This document shows positions 7,877 through 16,138 of a DNA stretch of 64,000 nucleotides, piece by piece. The stretch's first letter is position 1. Every line of letters starts with the position of its first letter. The DNA lies in the NCBI GenBank assembly GCA_021791495.1, contig JAJYWN010000075.1:81702-145701 (forward strand), given 5' to 3'. A program made the position numbers and the translations under genes. The notes beneath the pieces are model-generated. The model was not told where the DNA came from, did no database searches, and saw only the letters and a list, made by a program, of their open reading frames with translations. This DNA is from Bacillota bacterium. Its GTDB lineage: Bacteria; Bacillota; Sulfobacillia; JAJYWN01.

Positions 7877-10822
7877 ATGAGCGCTGCCAAGAACACCTAC
7901 AACACCACCAACGCCGGCGCCGCCAACGCCACCGTCCCCATGGTGAACCTCACCATCGACGGCCAGAAGGTCCAGGTCCCGGCCGGCACCAAGGTCATCG
8001 AAGCCGCCCGTCAGGCCGGCATCCGCATCCCGGCCCTCTGCTATGACCCGGAGCTATCCGCGGTCGGCGCCTGCCGCATGTGTGTCGTCGAAGTGGAGCG
8101 GGCCCGCTCCCTGATGGCCGCCTGCGCCACGCCCGTGACGGAGAACATGGTGGTCCATACCCAGACACCGCGCGTGGTGAAAGCCCGCCGCACCGTCTTG
8201 GAACTGATCCTGGCGAACCACCCCCAGGACTGTCTGACCTGTGAGAAAAACGGCGAATGCCTCCTTCAGGACTACGCCTACGAGTACGGCGTGCAGAAGA
8301 CGAGATTTCACGGCGACAAGAAAGACTTTGCCATCGACGACGCCAACCCGTTCTTCACCCGCGACCATAACAAGTGCATTGTGTGCGGCCGCTGCGTGCG
8401 GACCTGCGCCGAGATCATGGGTATCGGCGCCATCGATTACTCCCTGCGCGGCTTCAAGACGAAAGTCACCACCGCCTTCGACGTTCCCCTGGAGGAGTCA
8501 CCCTGCGTTTTCTGCGGGAACTGCGTGGCGGTCTGCCCCACCGGCGCCCTGACGCCGAAGTTCCGCGCCGGCCAGGGCCGCAGCTGGGAGATCCAGCGGA
8601 CCCTGACCACCTGCCCCTACTGCGGGGTCGGCTGCCAGATGTACCTCCTGACCAAGAACGGTAAAGTCATCGGGGCCGAGCCGGCCGAGGGCGCCGCGAA
8701 CCACGGGAAACTGTGCGTCAAGGGGCGTTTCGGCAGCTACGAGTTTGTCACCAGCCCCGACCGCCTGACGGCGCCCCTCATCCGTGTGGCGCCGAAGAGC
8801 GATGCCGTCGCCTTGTCCGAGGCCGGCGGCCGCCTTGATCAGACGAAGGCCCGCGCCCAGTTCCGTGAAGCCACCTGGGATGAGGCCCTGGATCTGGTCG
8901 CTACCAAACTCTCGGCTATCAAGAAAGACCATGGCAGCGAGGCCCTGGCCGGCCTCTCGTCGGCGAAGTGCACCAACGAAGAGAACTACGTCATGCAGAA
9001 GTTCGTGCGCGCGGTGTTCGGGAACAACAACATCGACCACTGTGCCCGCCTCTGTCATGCCTCCACGGTAGCCGGTCTGGCCGCCTCCTTCGGTAGCGGC
9101 GCCATGACCAACTCCATCGACGAGATCGGCGGGGCCGACGCGATCCTCATCATCGGGTCGAACACCACCGAGGCCCACCCGGTCATCGGCATCCAGGTAA
9201 AGAAGGCCGTCCGGCACGGCGCCAAGCTTATCGTCATCGACCCGCGCCGGATCGAACTAGCCGACAGCGCCGATATCCATCTGCAGCAGGCGCCCGGCAC
9301 CGACGTGGCTGTCGTTAACGGCTTGATGAACGTGATCATGGCAGAGGGGCTGCAGGACGAGACCTTCATCGGCGAGCGCACCGAGAACTATGACGCTTTC
9401 AAGGCTGTCGTGGCCAAGTACACGCCGGAGAAGGTCGAGGAGATTTCGGGTGTGCCGGCCGACGACCTGCGCGCCGCAGCCAGGCTCTACGCCGGCGCCG
9501 CGCGGGCCAGCATCATCTACAGCATGGGCATCACCCAGCACTCGACCGGCACCGATAATGTGCAGACCATTGCCAACCTGGCCATGGTCACCGGGAATCT
9601 GGGGCGCGAGAACGTCGGCGTGAACCCGCTGCGCGGCCAGAATAACGTCCAAGGGGCCTGCGACGTGGGCGCGTTGGTGAACGTATATCCCGGCTACCAG
9701 TCGGTGACCGACCCGGGCATGAAGGCCAAGTTCGAGGCGGCCTGGAAGCCCCTCGGCCCGCTTTCGACCAAGGTCGGTCTGACGGTGACCGAGGTCATGA
9801 ACGCCGCCCACAAGGGCGAGGTCCGTGGCCTTTACGTCATGGGCGAGAACCCCATGGTGTCCGACCCCGACATCAACCACGTCCGCGAGGCCCTGGCCAA
9901 GCTGGACTTTCTGGTGGTCCAAGACATTTTCCTGACGGAGACCGGCGCTTTAGCCGACGTTATCTTGCCGGCCGCCTCCTTCGCCGAGAAGGACGGCACC
10001 TTCACCAATACCGAGCGGCGCGTCCAGATGATCCGTCCTGCGGTGAATTCGCCCGGACAGGCCCGCCCCGACTGGGCCATCGTCGCCGATGTGGCCACAC
10101 GGATGGGCTACCCCATGAAATATTCCTCAGCGGCAGAGATCGCCCGCGAGGTGGCAGCAGTGACGCCCAGCTACGGTGGCATTACCCATGACCGGCTGGT
10201 GACTGTGACAGTTGCGGCGGGCGCCGGCGCGGCGGGTGTGGCCGGCGGTGTGGGCGCTGTCGGCGCTGCCGTTTCCGGAGTCAAGGCCGTCGACGCTCCC
10301 GTCAACCCGGGGCTGCAATGGCCGTGCCCGACCGCGGACCACCCGGGTACCGTCTACCTGCACAAGGGTAAGTTCACGCGCGGCCTCGGCGCCTTCGCGC
10401 CCATCGAATACGTCGCGCCGGCGGAAGACGTCAGTGCCGAGTACCCCTTGGTGCTGTCCACTGGCCGCATCCTGTATCACTACCACACTGGGACGATGTC
10501 GCGGCGCGCCCGCGGCCTCGACTGGGCGCGGCCCGAAGGGTTCGTGGAAGTCAACCCACAGACCGCAAGTTCATTGGGTATCAAGGATGGCGATAAGGTG
10601 CGCCTGACGTCGCGGCGCGGCACGGTCGTCACCACCGCCAAGGTGACCGACGTCACTGGCCCGCGGGTCGTGTTCATGCCCTTCCACTTCGCCGAGGCGG
10701 CGGCCAACCTCTTGACCAACCCGGTGGTGGACCCGCGGGCGAAGATCCCGGAGTTCAAGGTCTGCGCCGTACGGCTGGAAAAGGCCGAGGCGGCGGAGAA
10801 GGCCGAAAAGGCCAGCGACTAG
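7877..10822 (+). CDS. fdhA: Formate dehydrogenase catalytic subunit, cysteine type
   Basis: 981 residues. A plant-type [2Fe-2S] domain (residues about 22-100, CRMC) is followed by the His/Cys [4Fe-4S] motif HPQDCLTCEKNGEC, two further [4Fe-4S] clusters (CIVCGRCVRTC, CVFCGNCVAVCP), then the molybdopterin oxidoreductase domain opening with CPYCGVGC and KLCVKGRF. The metal ligand position in NIDHCARLCHAS is Cys393, coded TGT, where many relatives have selenocysteine. A short Gly/Ala/Val-rich insert (about residues 775-805) interrupts the C-terminal part before the MGD-binding cap. It oxidises formate or reduces CO2 at a Mo- or W-bis-MGD centre; the tup/moa cluster in the window may supply the cofactor. 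ATG at 7877, behind GGGAGG, lies within an operon of three subunits plus fdhD. Confidence 0.93.
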   Translation: MSAAKNTYNTTNAGAANATVPMVNLTIDGQKVQVPAGTKVIEAARQAGIRIPALCYDPELSAVGACRMCVVEVERARSLMAACATPVTENMVVHTQTPRVVKARRTVLELILANHPQDCLTCEKNGECLLQDYAYEYGVQKTRFHGDKKDFAIDDANPFFTRDHNKCIVCGRCVRTCAEIMGIGAIDYSLRGFKTKVTTAFDVPLEESPCVFCGNCVAVCPTGALTPKFRAGQGRSWEIQRTLTTCPYCGVGCQMYLLTKNGKVIGAEPAEGAANHGKLCVKGRFGSYEFVTSPDRLTAPLIRVAPKSDAVALSEAGGRLDQTKARAQFREATWDEALDLVATKLSAIKKDHGSEALAGLSSAKCTNEENYVMQKFVRAVFGNNNIDHCARLCHASTVAGLAASFGSGAMTNSIDEIGGADAILIIGSNTTEAHPVIGIQVKKAVRHGAKLIVIDPRRIELADSADIHLQQAPGTDVAVVNGLMNVIMAEGLQDETFIGERTENYDAFKAVVAKYTPEKVEEISGVPADDLRAAARLYAGAARASIIYSMGITQHSTGTDNVQTIANLAMVTGNLGRENVGVNPLRGQNNVQGACDVGALVNVYPGYQSVTDPGMKAKFEAAWKPLGPLSTKVGLTVTEVMNAAHKGEVRGLYVMGENPMVSDPDINHVREALAKLDFLVVQDIFLTETGALADVILPAASFAEKDGTFTNTERRVQMIRPAVNSPGQARPDWAIVADVATRMGYPMKYSSAAEIAREVAAVTPSYGGITHDRLVTVTVAAGAGAAGVAGGVGAVGAAVSGVKAVDAPVNPGLQWPCPTADHPGTVYLHKGKFTRGLGAFAPIEYVAPAEDVSAEYPLVLSTGRILYHYHTGTMSRRARGLDWARPEGFVEVNPQTASSLGIKDGDKVRLTSRRGTVVTTAKVTDVTGPRVVFMPFHFAEAAANLLTNPVVDPRAKIPEFKVCAVRLEKAEAAEKAEKASD

Positions 10823-10846
10823 CAGCTAAGGAGGCCATCGAAGCAG

Positions 10847-11341
10847 ATGAGCAACACCGGAGTCCGCCCGGCCCAGCCCGATACGCTGGAGAACCCGGAA
10901 AAACTCGACGAAATCCTCGGCCGCTACGCCGGTAGGGTCGGCGCCACCATCCCCGTGCTGCAAGAGGTCCAAGCGGCTTACGGTTACCTGCCACGCCCGG
11001 CCATGGAGCGCATTTCGAGCGAACTGAAGATACCGCTCTCGAAGTTGTACGGCGTGGCCACCTTCTACGCCCAGTTCCACCTGCACCCACGCGGTAAGCA
11101 CGTCATCCGCGTCTGCCTTGGCACGGCCTGCCACGTGCGGAACGGTGAGAGCATACTAAAGGCGGTTTCCGACGCCCTCGGCATTGGCGCCGGTGAAACC
11201 ACGAAGGACCTGCAGTTCACCTTGGAACGGGTGGCGTGCCTCGGTGCGTGCGGGCTGTCGCCGGCCATGATGATCGATGACCAGACTTATGGGCGTCTGA
11301 CGCCTAAGAAGATCAAGCAGATCCTCAGGAGTTACGAATAG
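10847..11341 (+). CDS. NuoE-like [2Fe-2S] subunit of formate dehydrogenase (HylC type)
   Basis: 164 residues, a full-length thioredoxin-fold [2Fe-2S] protein of the NuoE/HydA-gamma family. The four cluster ligands are visible: Cys90 and Cys95 in VCLGTACH, and Cys131 and Cys135 in ACLGACG. The N-terminal helical bundle contains VLQEVQAAYGYLP and GVATFYAQFHL, typical of the family. The subunit pairs with the NuoF-like protein encoded at the start of the operon. It starts at ATG 10847 behind AAGGAGG, 24 bp after fdhA, and is followed by a structured 88-bp spacer and then fdhD. Confidence 0.92.
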   Translation: MSNTGVRPAQPDTLENPEKLDEILGRYAGRVGATIPVLQEVQAAYGYLPRPAMERISSELKIPLSKLYGVATFYAQFHLHPRGKHVIRVCLGTACHVRNGESILKAVSDALGIGAGETTKDLQFTLERVACLGACGLSPAMMIDDQTYGRLTPKKIKQILRSYE

Positions 11342-11413
11342 AGGAGAGGGCGCACCGTAGCGACCGCGCGCAGAGAGCGGTCGGATCGAGCCGACAAAGC
11401 GCCGCCGCTCCTC
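11341..11413 (+). promoter_or_regulatory. Structured spacer between the NuoE-like gene and fdhD
   Basis: An outer stem can form between GAGGAG (11341-11346) and CTCCTC (11408-11413), continued by GCGC (11350-11353) with GCGC (11399-11402). Inside lies CGACCGC (11361-11367) pairing with GCGGTCG (11377-11383). The latter overlaps a competing GTCGG/CCGAC hairpin. No T-run follows, so it is not a simple terminator. A role in translation or processing is only a possibility. Confidence 0.3.
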
Positions 11414-11429
11414 CGTATGGAGGCCCGAC

Positions 11430-12677
11430 GTGGAGCCGACAACCCATATCAAAGTCACGAAAATCACCGGACGCCATGCGCAACCGACCGAAGACGAAGT
11501 GGTCAGGGAGTACCCCCTGACCATTTTTGTTGCCGGGGAGGAAGTCGTCACGCTGCTGGCCACCCCCACCCATCTGGATGAACTGGTTCAAGGGTTCCTC
11601 TTCACGGAAGGTTTCATCGGCGGGCTGGACGACATCACCGGCTTGGAGATCGACCAGGCGCGGGGCGAGGCCTACGTGGAGCTGGCGGGAGAAGATGCTG
11701 GCGCTGGCACTGCGACCGCCGCCGGTGCGACCGGCGGCCCTTCCTCGTCGGCGCCCTTGGCCCAGCACCTCTTCGGCAAGCGTGCCGTCGGCTCGGGCTG
11801 CGGGTCGTTGGCAAGGTCGAAGGAGTCACTCTACCGCGCTATCGATGTCTTGCAGTTGGCCCGGAAGAGGGTGGGCGGGGCCCCACGTGCCGGAGCTGAG
11901 GCCGTGGCGGGCGCCGCGGCTGGTGGCGGGATGGAGGGTGGTGGGACGGCAGCCAGCGAAGCCGCCGCGTCGTCCCCCGAGCCGATCGGCGGTGGCGCCG
12001 GTCGACTCGGCGCCGGTTATCCTTTCAATGATCATGCCTCCATGTTCGCCCTGGCCCATGTCCTGCAGACCAGTGGCGACATCTTCCTGAGAACGGGTGG
12101 CGTCCATGCCGCCGGGTTGGCCTTGCCCCTCGGGTTCGTTGACAGCCAGGCCTCCGTGGGGGACGGGCAGGGTTTCCACTCTTACAGTTCACACCACCAT
12201 CGCGGTGAACGTGTTTCCGGCGCTCCCGTAGTGTCCACCGTATCCGCCGTGACGCCTGCCGTGGCCGTCACCGGAGTTCAGGAAGATCAGGAAACGTCCA
12301 TATCGACCCGCCCACTACCTGGGCATACCACGGTCATCGGCTCCAGCTTGCCGGCAGGCTCGGCTGTGGCGGAGAAGGGTATGCTCTGCCTGCGCGAGGA
12401 CATCGGCCGCCACAACGCGGTGGACAAGGTCATCGGGTGGGCCTTGGGTGAAGCTAAGCGGCGCGGTATCGACGCCCGCGAGTTCCTGGCGCCGACCTTG
12501 ATCCTGTCGACCGGCCGGATATCTTCGGAGATCATCATCAAGGCCGCCCGCGCCGGCGTGGCGGCGGTGCTATCACGCTCGGCCCCCACAGCCCTCGCGG
12601 TTGACATCGCTGGCCAGCTAGGTCTCAGCGTGGGAGGCTTTGCCCGCGGTCAGAGGTTTACGGTATACACGGGCTAG
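11430..12677 (+). CDS. fdhD: Formate dehydrogenase sulfurtransferase FdhD, enlarged
   Basis: FdhD carries sulfur from the cysteine desulfurase to the Mo/W cofactor of formate dehydrogenase. Diagnostic parts are all present: LTIFVAGEEVVTLLATP and LVQGFLFTEGFI near the N-terminus, the catalytic-loop Cys in GSGCGS (Cys124), DHASMFALAHVLQTSGDIFLRTGGVHAAGLA-type core pieces, EDIGRHNAVDKVIG, and the C-terminal STGRISSEIIIKAARAGV. At 415 residues it is far longer than the usual 260-280. The excess is three low-complexity stretches (about residues 88-110, 146-195 and 245-310) rich in Gly, Ala, Ser and Thr. GTG start behind GGAGG. It closes the formate dehydrogenase operon and is convergent with the next gene, with only one base between. 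Confidence 0.92.
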   Translation: MEPTTHIKVTKITGRHAQPTEDEVVREYPLTIFVAGEEVVTLLATPTHLDELVQGFLFTEGFIGGLDDITGLEIDQARGEAYVELAGEDAGAGTATAAGATGGPSSSAPLAQHLFGKRAVGSGCGSLARSKESLYRAIDVLQLARKRVGGAPRAGAEAVAGAAAGGGMEGGGTAASEAAASSPEPIGGGAGRLGAGYPFNDHASMFALAHVLQTSGDIFLRTGGVHAAGLALPLGFVDSQASVGDGQGFHSYSSHHHRGERVSGAPVVSTVSAVTPAVAVTGVQEDQETSISTRPLPGHTTVIGSSLPAGSAVAEKGMLCLREDIGRHNAVDKVIGWALGEAKRRGIDAREFLAPTLILSTGRISSEIIIKAARAGVAAVLSRSAPTALAVDIAGQLGLSVGGFARGQRFTVYTG

Positions 12678-12678
12678 A

Positions 12679-13365
12679 TCATTTGGGCCGGAAAGTGATC
12701 ATGTCGCCGCGTGGCTTCCTTGACACCTCGCGGCTCCGGATGAACCCGTAAAAGAGCACCACCAGCCCCACCATCTCCCCGAGGTAGAGGAACTGGGCCT
12801 GCCCCAGGCGCGCCATGCTTCCGCTTCCGGCGATGATGAAGGCGCCGGCGGCGATGAACAGGTTATACACCGTCCTTGTCCGCCACCAAGACATCAAGGC
12901 CCCGCCGACCAGCGCCAGCGTCCCCGGGATGGTGAGGATCGGGCTAAAGATCCGGACCGAATCCGGCATGGCCTTCCCGGCCACCGTCACGCCCGGTTCG
13001 AAGTTCGCCGTGATGAGCTCCACCGAGAAGGCCCTCCACAGCATGGCGGCCGTGATAGCGACGATCAGCACCAAGAACCCATGGGCCAGCCCCCGGTTGG
13101 CCAGCAGGTAGACCGTTCCGGCGCCCATGAAGGCCACGAGCGACGCCGCCGAGACATAGTAGAGGCGGTAGAGCGTCGGATTCCAGCCCGCCACCTCGGA
13201 GTAGAACTCGGCGAAGGCCGCGAAGGTGAAAAGCAGGAACGAGATGGTCCAGACAAGCTGGTGCATCTTCTTCCGACTGAGGTACTGTCCAAGAACCATT
13301 ACGGCGTAGACCAAGCTCAAAATGCTAGCAGCCAGGGGAAATAGGGATTTCAAGGTTATGTTCAT
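12679..13365 (-). CDS. Uncharacterised seven-helix membrane protein
   Basis: 228 residues with about seven hydrophobic segments, beginning LFPLAASILSLVYAVMVLGQYL and ending VGLVVLFYGFIRSREV, with short polar loops. There is no signal peptide, catalytic motif or binding motif that I recognise. It should sit in the cytoplasmic membrane. It is transcribed convergently to fdhD and alone on its strand. The topology resembles 7TM sensor or scaffold modules without an attached output domain. No function is assigned. Confidence 0.65.
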   Translation of the reverse strand: MNITLKSLFPLAASILSLVYAVMVLGQYLSRKKMHQLVWTISFLLFTFAAFAEFYSEVAGWNPTLYRLYYVSAASLVAFMGAGTVYLLANRGLAHGFLVLIVAITAAMLWRAFSVELITANFEPGVTVAGKAMPDSVRIFSPILTIPGTLALVGGALMSWWRTRTVYNLFIAAGAFIIAGSGSMARLGQAQFLYLGEMVGLVVLFYGFIRSREVSRKPRGDMITFRPK

Positions 13366-13575
13366 CGTTGCCCCTTCCCTTCGACGTCCAATGTCACTGG
13401 TCGGCTATTTGTTCCCAAACGGACAACCATCTCCCTATTCCGCCCCAGACCCCCGACTTCCTGTTTCTGTTCGACACGGTTCCCCAAGAGTGCCCTCCGA
13501 AGGGATATCCTGCCACGCACGAGAATCCCTTGATACATTTCGACAAGGCCTACCGGCCCTACCCAACAGATCGGG

Positions 13576-14952
13576 GTGGTCAATGTGACCGGCGTTACCA
13601 TCTTTCCCTTTGCCTCTTTCCTTCAACGGTCGGAGCTGACGGAGGCCCAGGTGCGCGAGTTTGTGGGGTCCTTGGACGGCCTTCGGGAGGCAGGTTACGC
13701 CTTCCGAACGCCTCAGCCGGGAGAGATGATGGGTGAGCAGGGGATTCCCGTCATCCTGGTGCTCACCGGTGGTGTCGAGGGAGATATCCTCCGGCGCGGC
13801 CCGCGAGGTGCGGCCGGCCGTGCCTTAGCGCTGGTGGCCCACCCCGAGGCCAACTCCTTGCCGGCAGCCTTGGAAGCGTCGGCGGCCCTCGGACAGCGGG
13901 GACACAAGGTCTGCCTCATTCTCGCCGAGTCGCTCGGAGGGACGGGTCACGCAGACCAGTTGGCAAACCACCTGGCAGTCCAGCGGGCTGCCGGAGTTAT
14001 GGCCAATGCCAGACTGGGATTGGTCGGCGGGCCGTCGGATTGGCTGGTGGCCAGCAGCCCGACGGCGGAGGTGGTCCGGGAGACATGGGGGCCGACGGTC
14101 GTCCCGATTGAGATGGGGCGGCTATTGGCACTCTTCGAGGAGGAGAAGACCAGCGGCCAAGGGGCTTCCGGCGGCAAACCTTCCCTCCTAGAAGAGGCCC
14201 GCGCCCTCGTAGCACAGGCCCGCGAAGTGCGGGAGCCTTCCGTTGAAACCGTCGCCGGCGCCATTGCCGTCTACCGAGCCTTGAGGCGCCTGGTGGAGGA
14301 AGAACACCTCTCGGCCGTTACCGTCAAGTGCTTCGATCTCCTGGGGGTAATCCACAACACAGGCTGCTACGCCCTGGCCCGTCTCAACGACGAGGGTATC
14401 GTGGCCGGGTGTGAGGGAGATGTGCCGGCCACCCTGACGATGATGCTTCTCTCGGCCCTGGCTGGCGGCCTATCTGGGATTGACGGGACGGCGGGTGAGG
14501 TTGGGGCCCGCGGTGTTGCCTTCATGGCGAACCCTGCCTGGATCAAGGCCGGTGCCTCGACGGGCGGCAACGGATCAGGTGGCACCGAAATCACCCTTGC
14601 CCACTGCACCGTACCCTTCAGCCTGACCAAAGGGTTCACCATCCGGTCCCACTTCGAGTCGGGTATCGGCGTCGGCTTCGCTGGGGAATGGCCAGAGGGG
14701 CCGGTAACTATCGCCCGTATCGGCGGGCAGAGGTTGGATCAGTTGCTTGCCCTGGAGGGCGAAGTAGTGGAGAACACAAGATCCGAGCGTCTCTGCCGAA
14801 CGCAGTTGAGGATACGGTTGGACGATTCGGATGCTGCCGAGCCCCTGCTCCATCCATTGGGCAATCACTTGGCCGTGATCCCGGGAAGGCTTGCTGCTGA
14901 GATCAGAGAGTTCTGGAGCTCGTTCGTAAAGGATGAATCCCTTTCCGAGTGA
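13576..14952 (+). CDS. L-fucose/L-arabinose isomerase-like family protein
   Basis: 458 residues. The N-terminal half has alternating strand/helix segments (GIPVILVLTGGVEGDIL, ARALALVAHPEANSLPAALE). The C-terminal half contains TVKCFDLLGVIHNTGCYALARLNDEGIVAGCEGDVPA-type features (KCFD, GCEGD) characteristic of the sugar isomerase-like COG2407 group. These two-domain proteins include L-fucose isomerase relatives and many uncharacterised members; no substrate can be inferred. Start: GTG 13576, or GTG 13585, which has GGGGTGG at better spacing and would begin with the predicted first strand VTIFPFASFL. It stands alone on its strand between the 7TM gene and two small genes, with no sugar-use genes nearby. 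Confidence 0.7.
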   Translation: MVNVTGVTIFPFASFLQRSELTEAQVREFVGSLDGLREAGYAFRTPQPGEMMGEQGIPVILVLTGGVEGDILRRGPRGAAGRALALVAHPEANSLPAALEASAALGQRGHKVCLILAESLGGTGHADQLANHLAVQRAAGVMANARLGLVGGPSDWLVASSPTAEVVRETWGPTVVPIEMGRLLALFEEEKTSGQGASGGKPSLLEEARALVAQAREVREPSVETVAGAIAVYRALRRLVEEEHLSAVTVKCFDLLGVIHNTGCYALARLNDEGIVAGCEGDVPATLTMMLLSALAGGLSGIDGTAGEVGARGVAFMANPAWIKAGASTGGNGSGGTEITLAHCTVPFSLTKGFTIRSHFESGIGVGFAGEWPEGPVTIARIGGQRLDQLLALEGEVVENTRSERLCRTQLRIRLDDSDAAEPLLHPLGNHLAVIPGRLAAEIREFWSSFVKDESLSE

Positions 14953-15058
14953 GTTTCCGTTTCCAGGACGGAGGAGGTATGGTTCCGCCCGCGAAAGGTG
15001 GTCTCCCAAGTCCCCAGTTTCCCGTTCCCTCTAGCCACGACTCGTGGAGGTGTGAGTT

Positions 15059-15457
15059 ATGCCCGGTGGCGAGAAACGGAAGGGTACTTCTCCGTACGTG
15101 AATGAAGTGGCTGCCAGCATGGATATGCACGGTGGGACTCCCGGGGAACCAGACTGGCAAGGGAGATACATTGAACATCTTAGCCAGGATGTGCACGCCA
15201 TAAGGGAGTCCCTTGAACGGACTGAGCAACGGATAGAAGCACGGGTCTCTGAAATAGTTCACGAAAGTATGGAGCAAGCTCGCCATCTGGATGCCGCCCG
15301 CCACGAAGATGTGAACAGCATCCGTGAGGACCTCCGGGCCATGCGGTCAGATGTCAATGGCCTGAACCGGTGGCTGATCGCCCTGGTCATCATCACCCTC
15401 CTTGGAATCGGCGCCTTGACCTACACCGCAATCTCGACCATGCACTCTCTCCTGTAA
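15059..15457 (+). CDS. Small coiled-coil protein with C-terminal membrane anchor
   Basis: 132 residues. Residues about 35-95 are a charged heptad-like helix (SQDVHAIRESLERTEQRIEA, REDLRAMRSDVNGL), followed by one hydrophobic segment, LIALVIITLLGIGALTYTAI, near the C-terminus. This is the layout of XhlA/hemolysin-associated and other tail-anchored small proteins. ATG 15059 follows GGAGG with good spacing. Base composition is less GC-rich than the neighbours, and the next gene (a small secreted protein) follows after 29 bp, so the two may be one acquired pair. Function unknown. Confidence 0.6.
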   Translation: MPGGEKRKGTSPYVNEVAASMDMHGGTPGEPDWQGRYIEHLSQDVHAIRESLERTEQRIEARVSEIVHESMEQARHLDAARHEDVNSIREDLRAMRSDVNGLNRWLIALVIITLLGIGALTYTAISTMHSLL

Positions 15458-15486
15458 GAACTCGGCACTGTATCAGAGGTTAGCAG

Positions 15487-16080
15487 ATGAAGATCCAATC
15501 GCGTTTTCTACTTGTTGGCATTTCTCTCCTTATACTGGCATGGTCATTGACTGCGTTCGTGCCGGTCACTATGCCAGACTCGGCTGCTATTGAACTCGGC
15601 TTGTCTGACGGCTCAAGAGTCGAGCTTCACCCTGGCGACCGATTCAGGCTCCAGAAAGGACTCTCGGTTGGCAGCGCCAAGCTCATCATGGTGGTGTCAG
15701 AATCCCAGGCTACCGTCTCATTGCCGTTCCGAGACATCAGTATTCACTCCGCTCCGCGGAGAGTCCGTGGTGCCGGTGTCGGATGGCTAGTGGTACACAG
15801 GATTGACGGGTCAGAGGCCATACCTTTAGGTACTAGCTCGGACAAGACCAAGGGATTGGATCTCACGTTTGGGCCTGCACGTAACCAGTTTGTCGTTTCA
15901 GGGGAGCGAGTTTCCATTGATCTCACTTCAGTGGTGCCCTATGACTGGTCACACCCTGCCATCCTAAGAGTTGAAGGGTGGACAAGCTACCCCCCGAATT
16001 TGTTTCCCGTCGAACTGCAGATGAACCGGGCCAACCACAATGGGTCAACAATCATCATAGATGGGGCTGAAGGCCTGTAA
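15487..16080 (+). CDS. Uncharacterised secreted or membrane-anchored protein
   Basis: 197 residues. It opens with a classical signal/anchor (RFLLVGISLLILAWSLTAF) and continues as a beta-rich polar domain (LSDGSRVELHPGDRFRL, LIMVVSESQATVSLPF). No enzymatic motif is seen. It lies 29 bp after the coiled-coil membrane protein on the same strand and shares its lower GC content. A weak hairpin (GCAGCA...TGCTGC, 16095-16116) follows before the convergent alcohol dehydrogenase. No family is recognised. Confidence 0.55.
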   Translation: MKIQSRFLLVGISLLILAWSLTAFVPVTMPDSAAIELGLSDGSRVELHPGDRFRLQKGLSVGSAKLIMVVSESQATVSLPFRDISIHSAPRRVRGAGVGWLVVHRIDGSEAIPLGTSSDKTKGLDLTFGPARNQFVVSGERVSIDLTSVVPYDWSHPAILRVEGWTSYPPNLFPVELQMNRANHNGSTIIIDGAEGL

Positions 16081-16138
16081 GAGCACAGTGCCCCGCAGCA
16101 ATGCGAGATCTGCTGCTTCAAAGGCCCTAGTGCGCCTC

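Noticed and set aside
9041..9055. Possible selenocysteine in FdhA
   Set aside because: The ligand codon is TGT (Cys393) and the frame has no internal TGA.
8498..10486. Long minus-strand frames opposite fdhA
   Set aside because: FdhA motifs are continuous on the plus strand; the antisense frames have no start signal or family resemblance.
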